NCBI RefSeq assembly: GCF_000407485.1
Contig: NZ_ASWD01000001.1
Span: forward strand, 930,001 to 994,000
DNA length: 64,000 nt
Reading direction: 5' to 3'
Origin: Enterococcus pallens ATCC BAA-351
GTDB lineage: Bacteria; Bacillota; Bacilli; Lactobacillales; Enterococcaceae
The notes beneath the pieces were generated by a model. It ran no database searches. It saw only the letters and a list, made by a program, of their open reading frames with translations, and was not told where the DNA came from. Of this stretch, positions 49,734-59,632 are shown piece after piece. A program made the translations under genes and the position numbers. Position 1 is the stretch's first letter; every line of letters begins with the position of its first letter.

Positions 49734-51356
49734 ATGTCTTTTAAGGACAAAGTAATTTATCAAATTTATCCCAAATCTTATTTAGATACTGACGGAGACG
49801 GGATTGGTGATTTGGCTGGGATTATCAAAAAACTGCCCTATCTGAAATTATTGGGAGTAGACATGATCTGGCTGAATCCAGTTTATCCAAGTCCGCAAAA
49901 AGATAATGGCTATGACATCTCCGATTACACAGCGATTAATCCGCTGTTTGGTACGATGGAGGAGTTCCAGCTGCTGATCGAAAGAGCTAAAGAGCAGGGA
50001 ATTACTGTAATGCTGGACATGGTTTTGAACCATGTCTCCATTGAGCATGAATGGTTCCAAAAAGCCTTGGCCGGAGATAAAAAGTATCAGGATTACTTTA
50101 TTTTGCGAGATGAGCCCACAGATTGGGTGTCAAAATTTGGCGGCAATGCCTGGGCACCTTTTGGCAATACAGGCAAATACTATTTACATTTGTTTGATGT
50201 TACGCAAGCAGATTTGAATTGGCGCAATCCTGAAGTGCGGGAAGAGCTGTTCAAGGTTGTCCGTTTTTGGATGGATAAAGGGATCAAAGGCTTCCGCTTT
50301 GACGTAATCAATTTGATTGGTAAAGATGAAGTGTTAAAGAATAATGCCATCAATGATGGGAAACCCGAATACACGGACCGTCCCATCGCCCACGAGTATT
50401 TGCGAATGCTGAACGAAGCAACCTATGGCAAGGACCCCGAAATTATTACGGTAGGGGAAATGAGTTTTACAACTGTGGAAAACTGTATTTTGTATACTCA
50501 GCCGCAGCGGCATGAATTGTCCATGACCTTCAATTTTCATCATTTAAAGGTAGACTATGAGAACGGCAAAAAGTGGACAGATGTTCCCTTTGACTTCTCA
50601 GAATTAAAAAGATTGTTTCACACTTGGGGAACACAAATGAGTGAAAACAACGGGTGGAACGCTTGGTTTTGGAATAACCATGATCAGCCCCGGGCCCTAA
50701 ACCGTTTTGTGGATGTGGAAAACTATCGAATAGAAGGAGCAAAGATGCTGGCAACAGCCATTCATCTGAACCGTGGAACGCCGTATATTTATATGGGAGA
50801 AGAAATTGGGATGGTTGATCCTGACTTTGAGTCTATGGCAGATTATGTGGATGTGGAAAGCCTGAATGCTTATCAGGAGCTGATTCAGCAAGGCTATTCG
50901 GAAGATGCGGCCTTTACGATTGTCCGCAGAAAGTCGCGAGACAATGCCCGAACACCTATGCAATGGACCCATGAAAAGAATGCTGGTTTTACTAAAGGCA
51001 CACCGTGGCTGGCTGTCGGCAATCATGCCCAAGAGATTAACGCTGCCAAGGAGCTGGAGGAAGGATCCATTTTTGCTTATTATCAACAGCTGATTCGTCT
51101 GCGGAAAAAGTATCCCGTAATCTCAGAAGGCAGTTACCAGGCCTTTGTGCCGGAGCACGAGAGTGTTTATGGGTTTGTTCGTGAATATGATAACCATAAG
51201 CTGCTGGTGTTAAACAATTTCTTTGGTTCAGCTGCTGAGGTTCAGCTGCCATTGGATTATGTGTCTGGAGAAATTTTGATTGATAATTATCGTGGTACCC
51301 AGCTGACAGAGCATTTGCAGCTGCAGCCGTATCAAGCGCTAGCTATTTTGATTTAA
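49734..51356 (+). CDS. treA: Trehalose-6-phosphate hydrolase (GH13)
   Basis: A 540-residue alpha-amylase family enzyme. Motifs: MVLNHVSIEHEWF, nucleophile Asp190 in GFRFDVINLIG, acid Glu242 in VGEMSF and NNHDQPR. It hydrolyses trehalose 6-phosphate to glucose and glucose 6-phosphate. The ATG at 49734 (AGGAGG upstream) is used instead of an upstream ATG at 49698. It could also act on oligo-1,6-glucosides, but the pair with treP supports treA. Confidence 0.92.
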   Translation: MSFKDKVIYQIYPKSYLDTDGDGIGDLAGIIKKLPYLKLLGVDMIWLNPVYPSPQKDNGYDISDYTAINPLFGTMEEFQLLIERAKEQGITVMLDMVLNHVSIEHEWFQKALAGDKKYQDYFILRDEPTDWVSKFGGNAWAPFGNTGKYYLHLFDVTQADLNWRNPEVREELFKVVRFWMDKGIKGFRFDVINLIGKDEVLKNNAINDGKPEYTDRPIAHEYLRMLNEATYGKDPEIITVGEMSFTTVENCILYTQPQRHELSMTFNFHHLKVDYENGKKWTDVPFDFSELKRLFHTWGTQMSENNGWNAWFWNNHDQPRALNRFVDVENYRIEGAKMLATAIHLNRGTPYIYMGEEIGMVDPDFESMADYVDVESLNAYQELIQQGYSEDAAFTIVRRKSRDNARTPMQWTHEKNAGFTKGTPWLAVGNHAQEINAAKELEEGSIFAYYQQLIRLRKKYPVISEGSYQAFVPEHESVYGFVREYDNHKLLVLNNFFGSAAEVQLPLDYVSGEILIDNYRGTQLTEHLQLQPYQALAILI

Positions 51357-51373
51357 ATAAAGAGAAAATACAA

Positions 51374-51447
51374 TAAGTATCGATCGGCCTTCTCAGCTGT
51401 CCCGGCAATTATCCGGCAAGCTTTGAACAGCAGATCGATCTTTTTTT
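51374..51447 (+). terminator. Terminator after treA
   Basis: AAGTATCGATC at 51374-51384 pairs with GATCGATCTTT near 51434-51444, closing a loop with some internal pairing, followed by T. Confidence 0.65.
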
Positions 51448-51534
51448 ATCCTAAAAATAGTCAGAGACAGATCTTATGTTCCGGATAATATATTGTCTAT
51501 TTTTATACAAGGTTACAGAATTTATAAAAAACAC

Positions 51535-51621
51535 TTGAAAAGTTATCAATCCATTTTATAATTAAAGTACTACACTGCCTCGAGCGGCTGAAAAACGGTG
51601 AATCATTAACATAAAACGTTT
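51535..51621 (+). promoter_or_regulatory. Promoter and candidate operator of the second LacI gene
   Basis: TTGAAA (51535-51540) and TATAAT (51557-51562) are 16 bases apart. The leader of about 100 bases contains the palindrome AAACGTTT (51614-51621), a possible self-regulating LacI site. Confidence 0.6.
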
Positions 51622-51672
51622 AATCTGGGGATAGGTTTATGTAGATAATCGAGTAAAGGATTGACAGGATTA

Positions 51673-52677
51673 ATGGACAAAAAAGCCACAATCAAAGATG
51701 TAGCAAGATTTTCGGGAGTGTCTATTGCCACAGTATCATTGGTTTTAAATGGAAACGCCCACAAGTTTAGCCCTGCCACAGTTGCGAAAGTGATGGAAGC
51801 AAAAAAAGAACTAAATTATTCCCCCAATTATTTTGCCCAAAGAATGGTGATTAAAGGCAGTAAAACAATAGGTGTAATGCTTTCTGATATTTCGAATCCA
51901 TTTTTCGGTCAGCTCATGGCTGGGGTTGAAAAGGCATTGTATCAAGAAGACTTTGTAACTGTTTTGTGTAATGCGAAATTTGATATAAAAAAGGAACATG
52001 ATTACTTAGAAGAGCTGATGCGTCGCGGAGTAGATGGCTTCATTATTGCGACACCGGCTATTTCTAACGAAGCATTATGCGAAATGCTGCATGGAAATAA
52101 TCATCCCTTTATTGTGATTGACCAAAAACGAACACAGGGCTTTAGTGATTCCGTTGTTTCAGATGATTTTGAAGGTGGACGTCTGGCAGCGGAGCATTTA
52201 ATCGGCTTAGGCCACAAGCGATTAGCGATTGTGATGCCCGTAGATGGCGCGGAAAACCTGCAAAATCGTTTACGAGGATTTAAAAAGGCCTGCGAAAATC
52301 AGGCAGTAACCATCACTATCCTAGATGCCAGCATGAGTAAGGCTGGTGGTCAGGAAGCTGCTGCACAATTGGTGGAAACCAATGCTACAGGCGTTTTTGC
52401 CATTAATGATGAGACGGCCTTTGGCTTGTATCGTGGGCTGGCGGATTTAGGCAAGCAGATTCCAGAAGACTACAGCATAGTCGGGTATGATAACGTTGAG
52501 ATGTGTGAGTATGTTGCCCCGCGTTTAACAACGATTGCTCAGCCAATTGAGGACCTTGGGGAAGCGGCGGCTCAGCTGTTGATGAAACGCATTAAAGATC
52601 CCGATAAGGAAGCAGAAGCTATTCAATTGCCAGTGAAGTTAATGGATCGCTGCTCAACTAGGAAAGTGGAGGGTTAG
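51673..52677 (+). CDS. LacI-family regulator (RbsR/CcpA-like layout)
   Basis: A 334-residue regulator from ATG 51673. The helix-turn-helix is KDVARFSGVSIATVSLVLNG (residues about 7-26), with the hinge helix and periplasmic-binding domain after it (IGVMLSDISNPFFGQLMAGVEKAL). Last residues MDRCSTRKVEG. It stands alone; no adjacent sugar genes in the same operon, so its regulon is unknown. Transcribed from a good promoter at 51535-51562. Confidence 0.82.
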   Translation: MDKKATIKDVARFSGVSIATVSLVLNGNAHKFSPATVAKVMEAKKELNYSPNYFAQRMVIKGSKTIGVMLSDISNPFFGQLMAGVEKALYQEDFVTVLCNAKFDIKKEHDYLEELMRRGVDGFIIATPAISNEALCEMLHGNNHPFIVIDQKRTQGFSDSVVSDDFEGGRLAAEHLIGLGHKRLAIVMPVDGAENLQNRLRGFKKACENQAVTITILDASMSKAGGQEAAAQLVETNATGVFAINDETAFGLYRGLADLGKQIPEDYSIVGYDNVEMCEYVAPRLTTIAQPIEDLGEAAAQLLMKRIKDPDKEAEAIQLPVKLMDRCSTRKVEG

Positions 52678-52782
52678 TCAATGTGATTTTTGCTGAATCT
52701 TCAGGCAGCTCGCTGCCAGGCTAAGATTGCGGAGACTTTGTGAATAGAAACCACTTAGTCAGAAGAAGCTTAATAATCAAGA

Positions 52783-52815
52783 AAAGCCTGCAAATTTTCC
52801 TGCAGGCTTTTCTTT
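52783..52815. terminator. Hairpin between LacI gene and adenine deaminase
   Basis: AAAGCCTGCA pairs with TGCAGGCTTT around an AATTTTCC loop. Serves as terminator on either strand. Confidence 0.75.
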
Positions 52816-52875
52816 TTACCTAAATCAGCGGTACTCCTGTTATAATAGAAGAAATATTTTTTTAAGGAGTGACCC

Positions 52876-54618
52876 ATGGTGAACAAGGAACAGTTAAAGC
52901 AAATAATTGATGTAGCTGCCGGGCGAGTACCAGCAGATGTCGTTTTTAAACAGGCTAAAATCATTGATGTCTATCAAGCAGCGGTGTTGGAGGAGGACGT
53001 TGCTATCGTAAATGGGGTTATCGCCGGCATTGGCGGTACTTACGACGGCAAAGTGGTTCATGATCTGCAAGGAAAATATCTGGCTCCTGGCTTGATCGAG
53101 TCTCATATCCATGTGGAATCTTCCTATGTGACACCAGAAGAATTTGGGCGGTTGCTGGTTCCTCACGGGACAACGACGGTTCTGGCCGATCCTCATGAAA
53201 TTGTGAATGTCTTAGGATTAAAGGGGCTGGACTACATGCTGGAGGCAGCCAAGGGAACGGTCCTAGATATTCGCTATATGCTGCCATCGTGTGTGCCGGC
53301 GACCAATATGGAAAATGCTGGAGCTGTGATTACAGCGGAAGACATGCTGCAGCCAATGAAGGATCAAGTGGTGGATGGTTTAGCAGAGTTCATGGATTTC
53401 CCTGGAGTTATCCAAGGACAAGACGAAATTTTGGATAAGCTTTTGGTAGCGAAGAATCAAGGAAAACGAATTGACGGCCATGCTCCGATGGTTTTCGATA
53501 AAGAGCTGAATGCTTATGCGGCAGCAGGGATTACCAATGACCATGAATCTTCAACGATTGAAGAAATGCAGGATCGTATCGCTCGGGGCATGTATGCTTT
53601 CTTGCGGGAAGGCTCAGTGACCCAGAATCTGCGTGCCCTTTTGAAGGGGGTAACCCCGAATAATGCCCATCGCTGTGTTTTGGTGGCGGATGATTTGCAG
53701 GCGGCCTCGATTTTAGAAGTAGGTCATTTGGACAACAGTATTCGCATCTGTATTGAAGAAGGACTTGAGCCAATTCGTGCTATTCAAATGGCCACCCTTA
53801 ACGCGGCGCAATGCTGCCAGCTTCCAGATCGCGGTGCGGTAGCTCCTGGTATGAAGGCGGATCTAATTGTCTTTTCTGATTTAGAAAATTTTGTAGTGGA
53901 AGAAACGTACATTGATGGTGCTCTTGTGGCGAAGGATGGCGAGTATTTACCTGAAGTCCGGAAAGCATCTACTGAAAACGTTCAGTCCAGCGTGCACATT
54001 GCTGAGTTCAAGCCTGAACAGCTGCGTTTGGCTTTGACCTCAGAAAAAGCGCGGGCGATTGAAGTAGTACCAAAAGAAGCTCTCACCAATGAAGCGATTG
54101 TGACGGTACAACAAGATGGAGAAGGCAATTTTGTTTACGATGCGCAGCAGGATGTAACCAAAATCGCGGTCATTGAACGGCACCACAATACTGGCAATGT
54201 GTTTGTTGGTTTACTGAAAAATTACGGCTTGAAAAAAGGTGCAATCGGGCTGTCGATTGCTCATGATTCCCATAATTTAATTGTTACGGGAACTAACGAT
54301 GCGGATATGGCGGTTGCCGTAGAAGCGTTGAAGGAATTGGGCGGCGGAGTTGTGCTGGTGGCTGATCAAAAAGTAATCGGACAGCTAGCTTTGCCGATTG
54401 CCGGCTTAATGAGTGAGCTGACAGGAGCAGAGGTAGCTCAGCAGGAAGCGATAATCAATCAGATTGCCCATGAAGAGTTAGGAATTTCTAAGGAAGTTGA
54501 TCCGATTATGACCTTAGGCTTTATGTCTCTGGCGGTTATTCCCAGCCTGAAGATTACTGATCTTGGCTTGGTGGATGTTACCAAGTTTGAGATTGTTCCT
54601 GTTTCAATCGAGGGGTAA
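52876..54618 (+). CDS. ade: Adenine deaminase
   Basis: A 580-residue amidohydrolase: GKYLAPGLIESHIHVESSYVT (metal ligands His) and HDSHNLIVTGTNDADMA in the C-terminal domain, which is the AdeC type. It converts adenine to hypoxanthine and ammonia in purine salvage. Length and domain order are normal. AAGGAG before ATG 52876. No purine riboswitch could be seen in the short leader. Confidence 0.9.
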   Translation: MVNKEQLKQIIDVAAGRVPADVVFKQAKIIDVYQAAVLEEDVAIVNGVIAGIGGTYDGKVVHDLQGKYLAPGLIESHIHVESSYVTPEEFGRLLVPHGTTTVLADPHEIVNVLGLKGLDYMLEAAKGTVLDIRYMLPSCVPATNMENAGAVITAEDMLQPMKDQVVDGLAEFMDFPGVIQGQDEILDKLLVAKNQGKRIDGHAPMVFDKELNAYAAAGITNDHESSTIEEMQDRIARGMYAFLREGSVTQNLRALLKGVTPNNAHRCVLVADDLQAASILEVGHLDNSIRICIEEGLEPIRAIQMATLNAAQCCQLPDRGAVAPGMKADLIVFSDLENFVVEETYIDGALVAKDGEYLPEVRKASTENVQSSVHIAEFKPEQLRLALTSEKARAIEVVPKEALTNEAIVTVQQDGEGNFVYDAQQDVTKIAVIERHHNTGNVFVGLLKNYGLKKGAIGLSIAHDSHNLIVTGTNDADMAVAVEALKELGGGVVLVADQKVIGQLALPIAGLMSELTGAEVAQQEAIINQIAHEELGISKEVDPIMTLGFMSLAVIPSLKITDLGLVDVTKFEIVPVSIEG

Positions 54619-54633
54619 GCAGCCCAAAACGAT

Positions 54634-54675
54634 AAAACCAGAATTTCCTGAGTACAGGCAATTCTGGTTTTTTTG
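54634..54675. terminator. Bidirectional terminator between ade and rpiR
   Basis: AAACCAGAATT pairs with AATTCTGGTTT, with A and T runs on the two sides. Confidence 0.82.
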
Positions 54676-54677
54676 TA

Positions 54678-55433
54678 TTATTCCTTATTCCGATTGACCC
54701 GAATCGCGTAAGAGTCCAGCAAGATTCGAGCAATTACTGACAAAGGCAGGCGAGAGCGGACTTCGTAATCTGGGAAAAAAGAAATTTCTGATTTGAAGCC
54801 AATTAAGGACAACTCACAAAGGTCAGTCAGTCGACTGTCATTATTAGCAGTGATCAAAATGGTTGTGATCTCCTCTTTATAACAGTTTTTAGCAGCAACC
54901 ACCAATTCCTCCGTTTCACCATTTAGAGAAACAAAGATCACGGTATCACTTTTACTCAAACGAGTGCTCATGGTCTTGATAATATTAGGGTCAGTATGCA
55001 GTTCACAGTATTTTCCTGCCAGCTGGAACTTAATCTTCATTTCTTCGGCAATTAGTTCAGAGAAGGCGCGGGCAAAAAGAATAATCCGCTGCGAGCTGCC
55101 AATTTTTTGAATCGCGTCCTCAATAATCCCTGTATCCAGCATGTTAATGGTGCGCACTACCTCTTGCTCATTTTTCAAAATGGAGCGGCGAATTTCTTCA
55201 TCTACCTGATCTACTTTAGCAAAATTGATGGTGGAGCTGGCTTGTTCTTTTAAGTGGTGCTTGAAGGAAGTAAAGCCATCATAGCCTTTTTTCTTCATGG
55301 TTCGGACAATCGTACTAGTAGAAACGTTGGCTAATTCGCTTAGTTTTACAATCGACAAGTTTGGAATATCATTCATATGCTTGGTTATGTATTTCCACAA
55401 ATAAGCTTCTGCCTCACTCAACTTGCTATCCAT
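54678..55433 (-). CDS. RpiR-family regulator with SIS domain
   Basis: About 251 residues from ATG 55433 (MDSKLSEAEAYLWKYITKHM). N-terminal helix-turn-helix (SIVKLSELANVSTSTIVRTM) and a C-terminal SIS sugar-phosphate domain (residues about 105-230, SDTVIFVSLNGETEELVVA). It lies divergently from the tagatose-type operon and is its likely regulator. The Shine-Dalgarno region contains a run of nine G (plus strand C at 55441-55449), 7 bases before the ATG; a longer start would also include it. Confidence 0.85.
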   Translation of the reverse strand: MDSKLSEAEAYLWKYITKHMNDIPNLSIVKLSELANVSTSTIVRTMKKKGYDGFTSFKHHLKEQASSTINFAKVDQVDEEIRRSILKNEQEVVRTINMLDTGIIEDAIQKIGSSQRIILFARAFSELIAEEMKIKFQLAGKYCELHTDPNIIKTMSTRLSKSDTVIFVSLNGETEELVVAAKNCYKEEITTILITANNDSRLTDLCELSLIGFKSEISFFPDYEVRSRLPLSVIARILLDSYAIRVNRNKE

Positions 55434-55440
55434 GGGTGAT

Positions 55441-55449
55441 CCCCCCCCC
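55441..55449 (-). promoter_or_regulatory. G9 tract in the ribosome-binding site of the RpiR-type gene
   Basis: On the minus strand the sequence AAGGGGGGGGG is followed by ATCACCC and the ATG. Such mononucleotide runs slip during replication; a change of length here would alter the ribosome-binding site or spacing. Confidence 0.6.
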
Positions 55450-55641
55450 TTAATTCTTATCATATTGTAAGCTCTTTTATTTTGAAAAGCAAACCCTTTT
55501 AAGATGTTTTTTTGGCATAGGCAAAATAAAAAGATGAATTGCCAACTGTTTAGGAAATATTTCCAGCTGATTCCGCTTTTTTAGAAAACATTACCAGAAG
55601 TTTCTAAGGCATAATAAAGTCACAGAGATGGAGGGAAAGAA

Positions 55642-56562
55642 ATGGTAAATGTATATACCTGTACCATGAATCTGGCGATTGATTTATACATCGAAACAGA
55701 GCAGTTAATTCCCAAAGTAGTCAATCGAACAATCGATGACGACATTCAAGCCAATGGAAAAGGCGTCAATGTTTCCCTATTGTTGAAAATGCTGGGGATT
55801 CCCAATACCGCCCTTGGTTTTAGCGGCGGGTTTACTGGAGACTATATTGAACAATTTTTAAACAAGCAGGACATTCAAACCCAATTTGTTCCAGTTGACG
55901 GAATAACCCGGATTAACGTTTTTACTCAAGTTAATAGTGAGCAGACCGAATACAAGCTGGTGAACAAAGGGCCAGAAATTGATTCACCAAGCATCGATGC
56001 CCTGCTTCAACAGATTCGTCAGTTCAAGTCGGGGGATTATTTATGTGTTTCTGGCAGTTTGCCACGGGGGGTATCGCCGAGTATTTTGATCGAGATCAGT
56101 AAAATCTGCTTCGAAAATAAAGTGAACTTGATCATCGACAGCAGCTATGCAGAAATTTTGGAATGCTTGCCTTACAAACCGTTTCTATTAAAACCAAATG
56201 AAGATGAACTGGCCGAATGGTTTGGCAAGGAGCACCTTAAAGAAGAGGAGTATATTACGTACGGGAAAAAGCTGATTGCTGCAGGAGCTAAAAATGTGCT
56301 GTTGTCATTAGGAAGTGAAGGGGCTATTTTCATCAATCAGGAGCACTGCCTGCGAGGAAATTCACCCCAAGGCAAGCTGGTTAATTCAGCCTGTGCCGGA
56401 GATACGCTATTAGGAACTTTTTTAGCAGGATTAATTAAAGAAAATGATCTGGCTGAAACGTTACGAACAAGTATTGCAGCCGGGAGCTCAACTGCTTTTA
56501 GAAAAGGCTTAACTGATCTGTCAGATGTTGCAGAACTAGAAAAACAAATCACAATCGAATAG
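55642..56562 (+). CDS. PfkB sugar phosphate kinase, tagatose/fructose-1-phosphate kinase-like
   Basis: A 306-residue kinase with the family marks ANGKGVNVSLLLKMLG near residue 37 and NSACAGDTLLGTFLAG near residue 251 (catalytic Asp). Similar proteins include 1-phosphofructokinase FruK, LacC and TagK. The next genes code for a fructose-type PTS and a tagatose bisphosphate aldolase, so a tagatose-1-phosphate kinase is the best guess. SD GGAGGGA. First gene of the operon. Confidence 0.8.
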   Translation: MVNVYTCTMNLAIDLYIETEQLIPKVVNRTIDDDIQANGKGVNVSLLLKMLGIPNTALGFSGGFTGDYIEQFLNKQDIQTQFVPVDGITRINVFTQVNSEQTEYKLVNKGPEIDSPSIDALLQQIRQFKSGDYLCVSGSLPRGVSPSILIEISKICFENKVNLIIDSSYAEILECLPYKPFLLKPNEDELAEWFGKEHLKEEEYITYGKKLIAAGAKNVLLSLGSEGAIFINQEHCLRGNSPQGKLVNSACAGDTLLGTFLAGLIKENDLAETLRTSIAAGSSTAFRKGLTDLSDVAELEKQITIE

Positions 56563-56574
56563 GAGGAACATGCA

Positions 56575-57963
56575 ATGACAAAATATCAACTTATTGCCGC
56601 TACGGGCTGCCCTACAGGTATCGCCCATACGTATATGGCACAGGAGGCTTTGGAACAGGCGGCTAAGAAAAAAGGAATCACTATCAAGGTGGAAACCCAT
56701 GGGCAAGTGGGAGTGGAAAACGAGCTGAGCCCCGAAGAAATTGCCGGTGCTGATGCGGTCATTATTGCCGCAGACAAAGATGTCCATGCTGAACGCTTTG
56801 CAGGCAAACGGATCATTGATGTGCCGGTAGCCAAAGGGATCAAAGATGCGGAACAACTAATTGATGATGCTTTAGCCGGCAAGGGTAAAATTTCTCATGA
56901 AGAAAATTCAGCAGCCGTTGAGCAGGAAAATGAAAAATCAAGCGGGATTGGTCGCTCGATCTACAAAAACTTAATGAATGGTGTTTCCCATATGCTGCCT
57001 TTTGTTGTCAGCGGCGGAGTACTGATTGCCATTTCCTTCTTATGGGGAATTTACTCAGCTGATCCAACCAATGCACAATATAACGAACTTGCTGCTCGCT
57101 TAAACAGTATCGGCGGTTTCGCCATGAGCATGATGGTTCCCGTATTGTCAGCATATATTGCGGAAAGCATTGCTAAACGTCCTGGTTTAGTCGTAGGTTT
57201 CGTGGGCGGATTGATTGCTGCAGATGGCGGAACGGGATTCTTAGGTGGGATTGTCTCAGGTTTTCTAGCTGGTTATGTAATTTTAGGCTTAGGCAAGCTG
57301 TTAAATCCACTGCCAAAATCATTGGATGGCTTGAAGGCAATCTTTCTATATCCCGTTTTAGGGGTGGCAGTAACAGGAATCATCATGTCGCTGGTTTCTG
57401 GCCCAATGTCCTCTGTCAATGAAGCGATGATGAACTTTTTGGCAGGATTTGAAAATTCTAGTCCCTTAGTTTTAGGTATTATTGTGGGCTGTATGTGTGC
57501 CTTTGATATGGGTGGGCCCATCAACAAAGCTGCCTATGTTACCGGAACGGCCCTGTTAGCAGAAGGAAATACTACCTTCATGGCAGGCGTTTCAGCTGCA
57601 TGTATTGCACCGCCGTTGATTACTGGTTTTGCCGTTTTACTATTTGGAAAATATTTTGATAAAAATGACCGCAATGCAGGGTTAGTTAATTTTATCCTCG
57701 GTTCCACCCACATCACCGAAGGAGCAATCCCTTTTGCAGCGAAAGATCCGCTGCGGGTATTGCCAACGATGATGATTGGTTCTTCGATTGCCGCTGTTTT
57801 GACCTATATGTTTAAAGTTCAAGTACCTGCGCCGCATGGTGGATTTTTAGTACTGCCAGTGGTTACTCATGGATTGTTATGGGTAGTTGCCATCTTAGCT
57901 GGATCAATTGTAGGTGGAGTCATGTTAGGATTCATTCAAAAAAATCGAGTGAAGAAAGCTTAG
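56575..57963 (+). CDS. PTS fructose-family transporter EIIBC
   Basis: A 462-residue protein: N-terminal IIB (residues 1-100) with phospho-Cys12 in AATGCPTGIAHT, then an eight-plus-helix IIC (about residues 125-455; PFVVSGGVLIAISF). It imports and phosphorylates a hexose at C1. It has its own IIA gene next, 14 bases downstream. SD AGGAGG before ATG 56575. Confidence 0.88.
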   Translation: MTKYQLIAATGCPTGIAHTYMAQEALEQAAKKKGITIKVETHGQVGVENELSPEEIAGADAVIIAADKDVHAERFAGKRIIDVPVAKGIKDAEQLIDDALAGKGKISHEENSAAVEQENEKSSGIGRSIYKNLMNGVSHMLPFVVSGGVLIAISFLWGIYSADPTNAQYNELAARLNSIGGFAMSMMVPVLSAYIAESIAKRPGLVVGFVGGLIAADGGTGFLGGIVSGFLAGYVILGLGKLLNPLPKSLDGLKAIFLYPVLGVAVTGIIMSLVSGPMSSVNEAMMNFLAGFENSSPLVLGIIVGCMCAFDMGGPINKAAYVTGTALLAEGNTTFMAGVSAACIAPPLITGFAVLLFGKYFDKNDRNAGLVNFILGSTHITEGAIPFAAKDPLRVLPTMMIGSSIAAVLTYMFKVQVPAPHGGFLVLPVVTHGLLWVVAILAGSIVGGVMLGFIQKNRVKKA

Positions 57964-57976
57964 AGGAGTGAAAAGC

Positions 57977-58429
57977 ATGTTAAATGAAGAATTGATTTTT
58001 ACCGATCTGGCTTTGCCAGATCAGGAAGCGACCTTTCAATTTCTGGCGAAAACCATTGTAGAGAAAAAATTAGCCAATAATGAACAAGCCGTTTATGATG
58101 CGTTAAAAAAACGTGAAGCGGAAGGAACGACGGGAATGATGGATGGCTTTGCGATTCCGCATGCGAAAAGTGATGCAATTAGTCAGCCAGCAATTATCGT
58201 AATCAAACTTAAGGCAGGAATCAATTGGGACAGTCTGGATGGCAAGCCTACGAAATATGTGATTGCTCTGTTTATCCCAGTTGCTGAAGGTGGCACCACG
58301 CACTTGAAGGTTCTGTCCCAAGTTGCGCGCATGTTAATGAAGGAAGAGTTCAAAACACAATTTATCGAAACTAACTCAAGCCAAGCGTTAGCCCAATTAA
58401 TCTCAAGCCAATTAGAAGGAGCCAACTAA
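57977..58429 (+). CDS. PTS fructose-family EIIA
   Basis: A 150-residue PTS EIIA (Fru/Mtl type). The phospho-His is at residue 62 in [10 protein letters not shown]. Start at ATG 57977 with GAGGAG 8 bases upstream, in preference to GTG 57968. Partner of the EIIBC encoded just before. Confidence 0.87.
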   Translation: MLNEELIFTDLALPDQEATFQFLAKTIVEKKLANNEQAVYDALKKREAEGTTGMMDGFAIPHAKSDAISQPAIIVIKLKAGINWDSLDGKPTKYVIALFIPVAEGGTTHLKVLSQVARMLMKEEFKTQFIETNSSQALAQLISSQLEGAN

Positions 58430-58431
58430 TC

Positions 58432-59430
58432 GTGAAAAAAATGAACGCAGCCCAATATACAAACCTAATGAACACCTGCAATGCTGACGGCATAATCGGA
58501 GCTTTAGCCATTGACCAGCGTGGTGCTTTGAAAAAGATGATCGCCAACTATAAAGAGACTGCGACGTCTCAAGACATTATCGATTTCAAAAAAATCGTCT
58601 CAGAGGAATTAACACCGTATGCAACCTCAATCTTACTGGACCCAGAATACGGTTTGCCAGCAGCAGATGCAAGGGCTGAAAATGCTGGTTTGCTGCTAGC
58701 GTATGAAAAAACCGGCTATGATGCTTCCACACCTGGCCGTTTGCCCGACTCATTAAATGTTTGGTCAGTGAAGCGACTGAAGGAAGCGGGTGCCGATGCC
58801 TGCAAATTCTTACTGTATTACGATATTGATGAAGCCGACGAAATCAATGATCAAAAGAAAGCCTACATGGAAAGAATCGGTTCGGAATGTGTTGCTGAAG
58901 GAATTCCCTTCTTCTTGGAGCTGGTTTCCTATGATGCTAAGATTAGCGATGCAGCTTCAGAAGAATATGCCAAAGTAAAACCTCATAAAGTGAATGATAT
59001 GATGAAGGAGTTCTCCAACCCTCGTTATAACGTGGATGTATTGAAGGTCGAAGTTCCTGTCAATATGAAGTTTGTCGAAGGATTTGGTGAAATTGAGGTT
59101 TACTCTAAATCGGAAGCAGCACAGCTTTTTAAGGAACAAAGTGAAGCGACTGATCTGCCATTTATCTTTTTAAGTGCCGGTGTCAGCGCAGAATTATTCC
59201 AGCAAACATTACACTTTGCTAAAGATTCTGGTTCAACATTCAACGGTGTTTTATGTGGTCGCGCAACTTGGGCGAACGGTGTAGAACCCTTTATTACCAA
59301 GGGAGAAGAGGCTGCTCGTGAGTGGTTAAGAACGACTGGTCGCAAGAACATTGAAGAATTGAATGACGTTCTTAAAGTAACAGCATCACCATTGCAACAT
59401 AAAATTGAAGCTGAAACAACAATACAATAA
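58432..59430 (+). CDS. lacD: Tagatose-1,6-bisphosphate aldolase (LacD type)
   Basis: A 332-residue class I aldolase starting at GTG 58432 (AAGGAG 10 bases upstream). [16 protein letters not shown] at the N-terminus and [18 protein letters not shown] with the Schiff-base lysine region match LacD. It splits tagatose 1,6-bisphosphate to DHAP and glyceraldehyde 3-phosphate. Last gene of the operon; terminator at 59446-59487. Confidence in the aldolase family is high; the operon substrate is inferred. Confidence 0.88.
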   Translation: MKKMNAAQYTNLMNTCNADGIIGALAIDQRGALKKMIANYKETATSQDIIDFKKIVSEELTPYATSILLDPEYGLPAADARAENAGLLLAYEKTGYDASTPGRLPDSLNVWSVKRLKEAGADACKFLLYYDIDEADEINDQKKAYMERIGSECVAEGIPFFLELVSYDAKISDAASEEYAKVKPHKVNDMMKEFSNPRYNVDVLKVEVPVNMKFVEGFGEIEVYSKSEAAQLFKEQSEATDLPFIFLSAGVSAELFQQTLHFAKDSGSTFNGVLCGRATWANGVEPFITKGEEAAREWLRTTGRKNIEELNDVLKVTASPLQHKIEAETTIQ

Positions 59431-59445
59431 TTTCCATTAAAATCG

Positions 59446-59487
59446 GACTAACCGGCAGAGAAAACGAAGCTGGTTAGTCCTTTTAAG
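59446..59487 (+). terminator. Terminator of the tagatose-type operon
   Basis: GGACTAACC pairs with GGTTAGTCC, followed by TTTT. Confidence 0.8.
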
Positions 59488-59632
59488 GTTTACTTTAATA
59501 GGCGTGTAGAACTTTTACTAGTTACTAGCCGCAGCATTGTACAGTTGTATTTACCTAAGTAAAGTGAGATAATCCAGCTAGTCTTTATAGATGGGGAAGC
59601 ATCTGATGTTCACTAAAAAAGGAGCGTGTTTC

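Noticed and set aside
52830-52876. Purine riboswitch upstream of adenine deaminase
   Set aside because: The leader is only some 30 bases from the -10 region to the ATG, with no aptamer structure.
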